Assembly (NCBI RefSeq): GCF_963676275.1
Contig: NZ_OY781091.1
Coordinates: 2,396,775-2,460,774, forward strand
DNA: 64,000 nucleotides
Direction: 5' to 3'
Source of the DNA: an uncultured Cohaesibacter sp.
Lineage (GTDB): Bacteria; Pseudomonadota; Alphaproteobacteria; Rhizobiales; Cohaesibacteraceae
Shown here piece by piece: positions 61,060 to 64,000 of this stretch (its first letter is position 1; each line of letters starts with the position of its first letter). The notes under the pieces are model-generated. The model worked only from the letters and a program-made list of their open reading frames with translations, was not told the origin of the DNA and did no database searches. The position numbers were made by a program, and so were the translations under genes.

Positions 61060-61475
61060 CTTGCCAGGAGCATTTGAATTCCACCACCTGAGCACGCGTC
61101 ACACTCTTCAAGGATACATCACTCACCAAATCCACGAAACGGGCCACAGCCCGCTTCGCCTTTGGGAAGACTGGGAAGATCGAAGACGACATCATCTGTA
61201 TCGAACAGCTGCTTTATGTCTTCTCCGGCCACAGCAAGCTCGGAAGGGCGTTAAAAAGCCACCTTCGTGCTACGCAGAGATCGCCAGAATCGATCATCAC
61301 TTTGATCGAGTGCATCTCGTCGTGACATTGCAATATCCAGATTTTTGGTATTGAGAGATTTCTGAACCGGATTTGGTCTGGGAGCGAGAGTACGAACGTT
61401 CTGCGGGATTGTCCGGGTATAATAGAAGACACCCCCGATCTTCGTACTATATTTTTGCTCCCGAGTGCTGGCCAT
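61060..61475 (-). pseudogene. Broken tyrosine integrase (phage/island type) beside tRNA-Asn
   Basis: From an ATG at 61475 on the - strand, 74 residues carry a typical integrase N-terminus (GGVFYYTRTIPQNVRTL, SLNTKNLDIAMSRRDALD, DDRFWRSLRS), ending in a stop at 61251. A further integrase-like piece in another register (AVARFVDLVSDVSLKSVTRA then QVVEF) continues to about 61063, where the LacI gene begins. The catalytic domain with the R-H-R-Y residues is missing. Orientation and position 3' of a tRNA are those of an island integrase. Confidence 0.75.
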
Positions 61476-61510
61476 GGCAGGCGCGTTTATACCGATAGCA
61501 GGCTCCAACG

Positions 61511-61545
61511 AAAAAGGGACTTCTGAACTCAATCAGAAGACCCTT
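61511..61545 (-). terminator. Terminator of tRNA-Asn
   Basis: On the - strand AAGGG-T-CTTCTGA pairs with TCAGAAG-T-CCCTT with one mismatch, followed by a T-run (61515-61511). It lies between the tRNA and the integrase remnant. Confidence 0.85.
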
Positions 61546-61549
61546 AATA

Positions 61550-61625
61550 TGGCTCCCCAGGCCGGACTCGAACCAGCGACCCAGCGATTAACAGTCGCTT
61601 GCTCTACCAACTGAGCTACTGGGGA
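61550..61625 (-). tRNA. tRNA-Asn (anticodon GTT)
   Basis: The 76-base gene on the - strand folds with acceptor TCCCCAG/CTGGGGA, D arm AGCTCAGTTGGTAGAGC, anticodon loop CTGTTAA (GTT) and T arm with GGTTCGAGTCC. The CCA end is encoded (61552-61550). It is the likely attachment site of the integrase remnant downstream. Confidence 0.97.
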
Positions 61626-61887
61626 AAACTCTTTTCGTCTGGCGAACCGTGTCGCCTCAACGTTGGTGAGGTGGTTTCTAATGGAGTGAGCGGCACTTGC
61701 CAAGCCCCTTTTTTCATCTTTTTCATTTCTCTTGTGGATCAGTGGAAAAGCACAAATGCCTGTCATAGAAAACATAAACTGAGCATAAGAGAACCGGCAT
61801 GCAACGCCGCCATATTTCCGCTCTTTTCCTCCGTAGAATTGCTTTAAAGAATCGGATTTTCCGTTTCATAACAAAGTGCGCACACAA

Positions 61888-62148
61888 ATGATCACCCCGA
61901 GAAAAACATTCAAGATCGGCCCTAAAACCGTAAAAATTCCGGAAACCCCTTTCGCCAGAAAGCTGCTGGGAATCATCCTGATAATTGGAGGTATTCTCGG
62001 CTTCCTTCCCATACTGGGTTTTTGGATGCTTCCGCTCGGGCTGATCATCCTGTCAATTGATTTGCCATTTCTGCGCAAATATCGCAGAAAGATCTCGATC
62101 AGAATGGAAAAGCGCAAACGGAGTGCAAATCCCTCCGGCGCCGCTTAA
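61888..62148 (+). CDS. Small membrane protein (PGPGW-like)
   Basis: This 86-residue protein has two hydrophobic segments in close succession (LLGIILIIGGILGFLPILGF and WMLPLGLIILSIDLPF, residues about 26-57) joined by the FLPILGFWMLPLGL turn, then a strongly basic tail (RKYRRKISIRMEKRKR). That pattern fits the small putative transmembrane PGPGW family of unknown function. The ATG at 61888 is used; a GTG four codons upstream is possible. No strong ribosome site. It is 24 bases ahead of cobU. Confidence 0.7.
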   Translation: MITPRKTFKIGPKTVKIPETPFARKLLGIILIIGGILGFLPILGFWMLPLGLIILSIDLPFLRKYRRKISIRMEKRKRSANPSGAA

Positions 62149-62172
62149 TCGATATCAGGAGCAAAATCTGGC

Positions 62173-62727
62173 ATGAATAGGCATTCCGCACGCACAACCC
62201 TCGTTGTCGGCGGGGCAAGATCCGGCAAAAGCGCATTTGCCCAGCAGCTCTGTGAAGCCAGTCCCTATAATCTTGTCTATGTGGCAACATCGCCGGTATT
62301 TGCCGATGATGGCGAGATGTCCGCTCGCATTCAAAAGCACAAGGACGACAGAGGACCTCGCTGGCGCGCTGTCGAGGAAGAGATCGACATAACCAATGTG
62401 ATCAAAGACAATGATCATGCGGACAACGCTCTGCTGATCGATTGCGCCACCCTTTGGCTCAACAATCTGCTCTATCATCAATTGCCGCTTACAGATCACA
62501 TCAATGCCTTCCTGCAGGCTCTGGAGGCATCTCAGGCGCATATCGTGATCGTTTCAAATGAAGTGGGGCAGGGGATCGTACCCAGCGCGCCAGAGGTGAG
62601 AGCATTCCGTGACCATCAGGGGCGGTTCAATCAGCAGCTGGCATCTGCTTGCGAGCGAGTTGTGGAAGTGCGCTGTGGTTTGCCCATCTTGCTCAAACCC
62701 ATCCAGCAACCCCACATCTGCCTCTAG
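62173..62727 (+). CDS. cobU: Adenosylcobinamide kinase/guanylyltransferase (CobU/CobP)
   Basis: This 184-residue bifunctional enzyme phosphorylates adenosylcobinamide and transfers GMP to it, a late cobalamin step. The P-loop is VVGGARSGKSAFAQQL near residues 11-26. RIQKHKDDRGPRWRAVEEEI carries the guanylylated-histidine region (H in RIQKHK). LLIDCATLWLNNLL and IVSNEVGQGIVPSAPEVRAF are family signatures. AGGAG at 62158-62162 precedes the ATG. It is convergent with cbiB. Confidence 0.93.
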   Translation: MNRHSARTTLVVGGARSGKSAFAQQLCEASPYNLVYVATSPVFADDGEMSARIQKHKDDRGPRWRAVEEEIDITNVIKDNDHADNALLIDCATLWLNNLLYHQLPLTDHINAFLQALEASQAHIVIVSNEVGQGIVPSAPEVRAFRDHQGRFNQQLASACERVVEVRCGLPILLKPIQQPHICL

Positions 62728-62756
62728 CAAAAGCGGCACCAAGCGATCATCGAAAT

Positions 62757-63764
62757 TCAGATGAGGGCGATGGCTGCCAGAACAGCAACCACCAGAAACT
62801 GAATCTGACAGGCGCGCAAATAGAGCCGCAAAGCCATTTGGATGTCGTTCGCCCCAAGCGCGCGCTTGCCTCCATCATTGACAAATGGCTCATCGACCAG
62901 TTCTCCCTCATAATAACGAGGGCCGGAGAGAGCGATATTGAGCCGACGGGCCATTGCCCCCTCTGGCCACCCTGCATTGGGAGAGCGATGTCGTCGCGCA
63001 TCCGCCAAAAAAGAGCGCCAAGACTGGCGAGCGTGCCCGTCCGGGTCATAGAGACTTACCGGGAGACTTACCGGAGAATAGAGCAGCAGGATCATCGTCA
63101 GGCGCGCCGGAACCAGATTGAGCAGATCATCCAGCCGCGCTGCCGCCCAGCCGAAATAGAGATAGCGCTCATTGCGATGCCCTATCATGCTATCGGCCGT
63201 GTTGACGATCTTGTAGCAGATGATCCCGGGCAATCCCAACAGCACCAGCCAGAAAAGCGGCGCGACGATCCCGTCAGAATAATTTTCGGCCAGACTCTCG
63301 ATCGCAGCCCGCGTGACACCTGCCTCATCCAGCTTGCGCGTATCCCGCCCCACAATCATCGAGACCGCCTGTCGACCGCCTTCAAGGTCAAATCGGGCAA
63401 GAGGCTCGGCAACATGTAGCACATGTTCATAGAGGCTTCTCTGGGCTATCAGGCTGGAAGCCAACAGCGCAACAATCAGCCAGCCAACGAAACCGAAGGA
63501 CATAAGCCAGAGCTGAAGGAAATATCCGCCCGCTGCGCCAAACAGAAGAAGGGTGGTGATGGAAAGAGAGCCAGCCAACCGGCCAGTAAGGGCGCTTTGC
63601 ACCGCTGGCCGATTGAGCCACTTTTCCAGCAGGGAAATCGCCTTGCCGAAAAGCACCACAGGATGGGGGAGCCGACGCCACAGCCAGTCCGGCTCACCGA
63701 ATATAGCATCCAGAATCACAGCCATGAGGACGGTTACAGCGAACAGCCCACCAAACAGGATCAC
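62757..63764 (-). CDS. cbiB: Adenosylcobinamide-phosphate synthase (CbiB/CobD)
   Basis: This 335-residue integral membrane protein attaches aminopropanol (or its phosphate) to adenosylcobyric acid. Landmarks are DAIFGEPDWLWRRLPHPVVL near residue 19, SMIVGRDTRKLDEAGVTRAA, SLAENYSDGIVAPLFW and YKIVNTADSMIGHRNERY. The start is a GTG at 63764 that overlaps the cobC stop by four bases, so the two are coupled. Confidence 0.94.
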   Translation of the reverse strand: MILFGGLFAVTVLMAVILDAIFGEPDWLWRRLPHPVVLFGKAISLLEKWLNRPAVQSALTGRLAGSLSITTLLLFGAAGGYFLQLWLMSFGFVGWLIVALLASSLIAQRSLYEHVLHVAEPLARFDLEGGRQAVSMIVGRDTRKLDEAGVTRAAIESLAENYSDGIVAPLFWLVLLGLPGIICYKIVNTADSMIGHRNERYLYFGWAAARLDDLLNLVPARLTMILLLYSPVSLPVSLYDPDGHARQSWRSFLADARRHRSPNAGWPEGAMARRLNIALSGPRYYEGELVDEPFVNDGGKRALGANDIQMALRLYLRACQIQFLVVAVLAAIALI

Positions 63765-64000
63765 CGATACATCACCTTGCCGAGGGCTTCATCAAATCGG
63801 GTCATCGACTTCTCATCGATTGGAATGCCGAAGCGAATATAGTCAGACCGATAATCAAAGATACGAGACCAGATATGCATCTCGGCCAACTTACGGTGCA
63901 GATCCTGCGCATCTTCCTTGATGACAAGGCGAAACAGCGAGGTGCCCCCTGCGATATAGAGGCCGCGCTTATCAAGGATCTTGTCCATGAGTTCAGCCTG
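63761..64000 (-). CDS. cobC: C-terminal part of threonine-phosphate decarboxylase (CobC/CobD aminotransferase-like), partial
   Basis: The last 79 residues are visible; the gene runs past the window edge. The segment LYIAGGTSLFRLVIKEDAQD and IWSRIFDYRSDYIRFGIPID is the typical end of the PLP-dependent L-threonine-O-3-phosphate decarboxylase that supplies aminopropanol phosphate for CbiB. Four-base overlap with cbiB supports it. Confidence 0.85.
   Translation of the reverse strand, partial: QAELMDKILDKRGLYIAGGTSLFRLVIKEDAQDLHRKLAEMHIWSRIFDYRSDYIRFGIPIDEKSMTRFDEALGKVMYR

Noticed and set aside
61061-61354. A 97-codon + strand frame after the LacI gene
   Set aside because: It is antisense to integrase-like coding remnants on the - strand and has no start signals.
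61476-61532. Upstream part of the integrase frame
   Set aside because: It overlaps the tRNA terminator at 61511-61545; the ATG at 61475 begins the recognisable integrase sequence.
61550-61570. Second copy of the tRNA-Asn 3' end within the window as an island border
   Set aside because: I looked for the tRNA end sequence elsewhere in the window and did not find a convincing copy.

Overview
The window looks like chromosomal DNA of a marine or host-associated alphaproteobacterium, most likely Hyphomicrobiales in the Cohaesibacter/Stappia/Pseudovibrio sense. This is inferred from the four-gene Aap amino-acid transporter, the moderate GC content, cobalamin genes in the order cobU, cbiB, cobC, and the very large number of solute-binding-protein transporters. 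No species-level marker is present.

Layout. 0-6.2 kb: the end of a lipid-A-associated membrane protein, a cystathionine beta-lyase facing left, and the aapJQMP operon. 6.2-8.5 kb: an outer-membrane beta-barrel protein, a mercaptopyruvate-type sulfurtransferase and a small carboxymuconolactone decarboxylase-like protein, all leftward. 9-18.6 kb: an acid-sugar module made of an iron alcohol dehydrogenase, a tripartite tricarboxylate-type (TTT) transporter, a DapA-family aldolase/lyase, a D-2-hydroxyacid dehydrogenase, a PdxA2-like dehydrogenase, a four-carbon-acid-sugar kinase (DUF1537) and a GntR regulator. 19-33.2 kb: a second carbohydrate-acid module. It has a TRAP transporter, a GntR regulator, a DenD-like dehydrogenase, a xylose-isomerase-like TIM barrel, a ribose-type ABC importer whose ATPase carries an extra C-terminal domain, an SMP-30 lactonase and a fused dihydroxyacetone/erythrulose kinase. 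Three promoters in it share a GTATAC-centred operator. 33.4-36.8 kb: two glycosyltransferases and a sulfotransferase. 37-44.8 kb: a DUF2264 protein and a fused TRAP transporter divergent from a GH88 unsaturated glucuronyl hydrolase and its LacI regulator. 45.3-48.5 kb: a large Calx-beta/RTX protein built from near-identical repeats. 48.9-61.1 kb: a polyol module (SmoS-type dehydrogenase, PfkB kinase, aldose epimerase, two HAD phosphatases, ABC importer, zinc alcohol dehydrogenase, PF08013 protein, LacI regulator) matching the known D-altritol/galactitol to D-tagatose to fructose-6-phosphate route. 61.1-61.6 kb: a broken tyrosine integrase next to tRNA-Asn. 61.9-64 kb: a small membrane protein and late cobalamin synthesis genes.

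How it works together. Most of the window is a chain of self-contained uptake-plus-catabolism cassettes (ABC, TTT, TRAP, ABC, TRAP, ABC), each with its own regulator and each feeding central metabolism through oxidation and phosphorylation. A recurrent architectural feature is that every one of the six solute-binding-protein genes is followed, before its next co-oriented gene, by a perfect or near-perfect hairpin. Signs of mobility are limited to a decayed integrase at tRNA-Asn and a 5' fragment of an IS3-family orfA. They bracket the polyol module, which may therefore have arrived by transfer.

The most novel leads are the GntR regulon joining a TRAP and an ABC importer with a possible kinase-last acid-sugar pathway, the GAF-like extension on the sugar ATPase, the universal hairpins after binding-protein genes, and the highly repetitive RTX protein.
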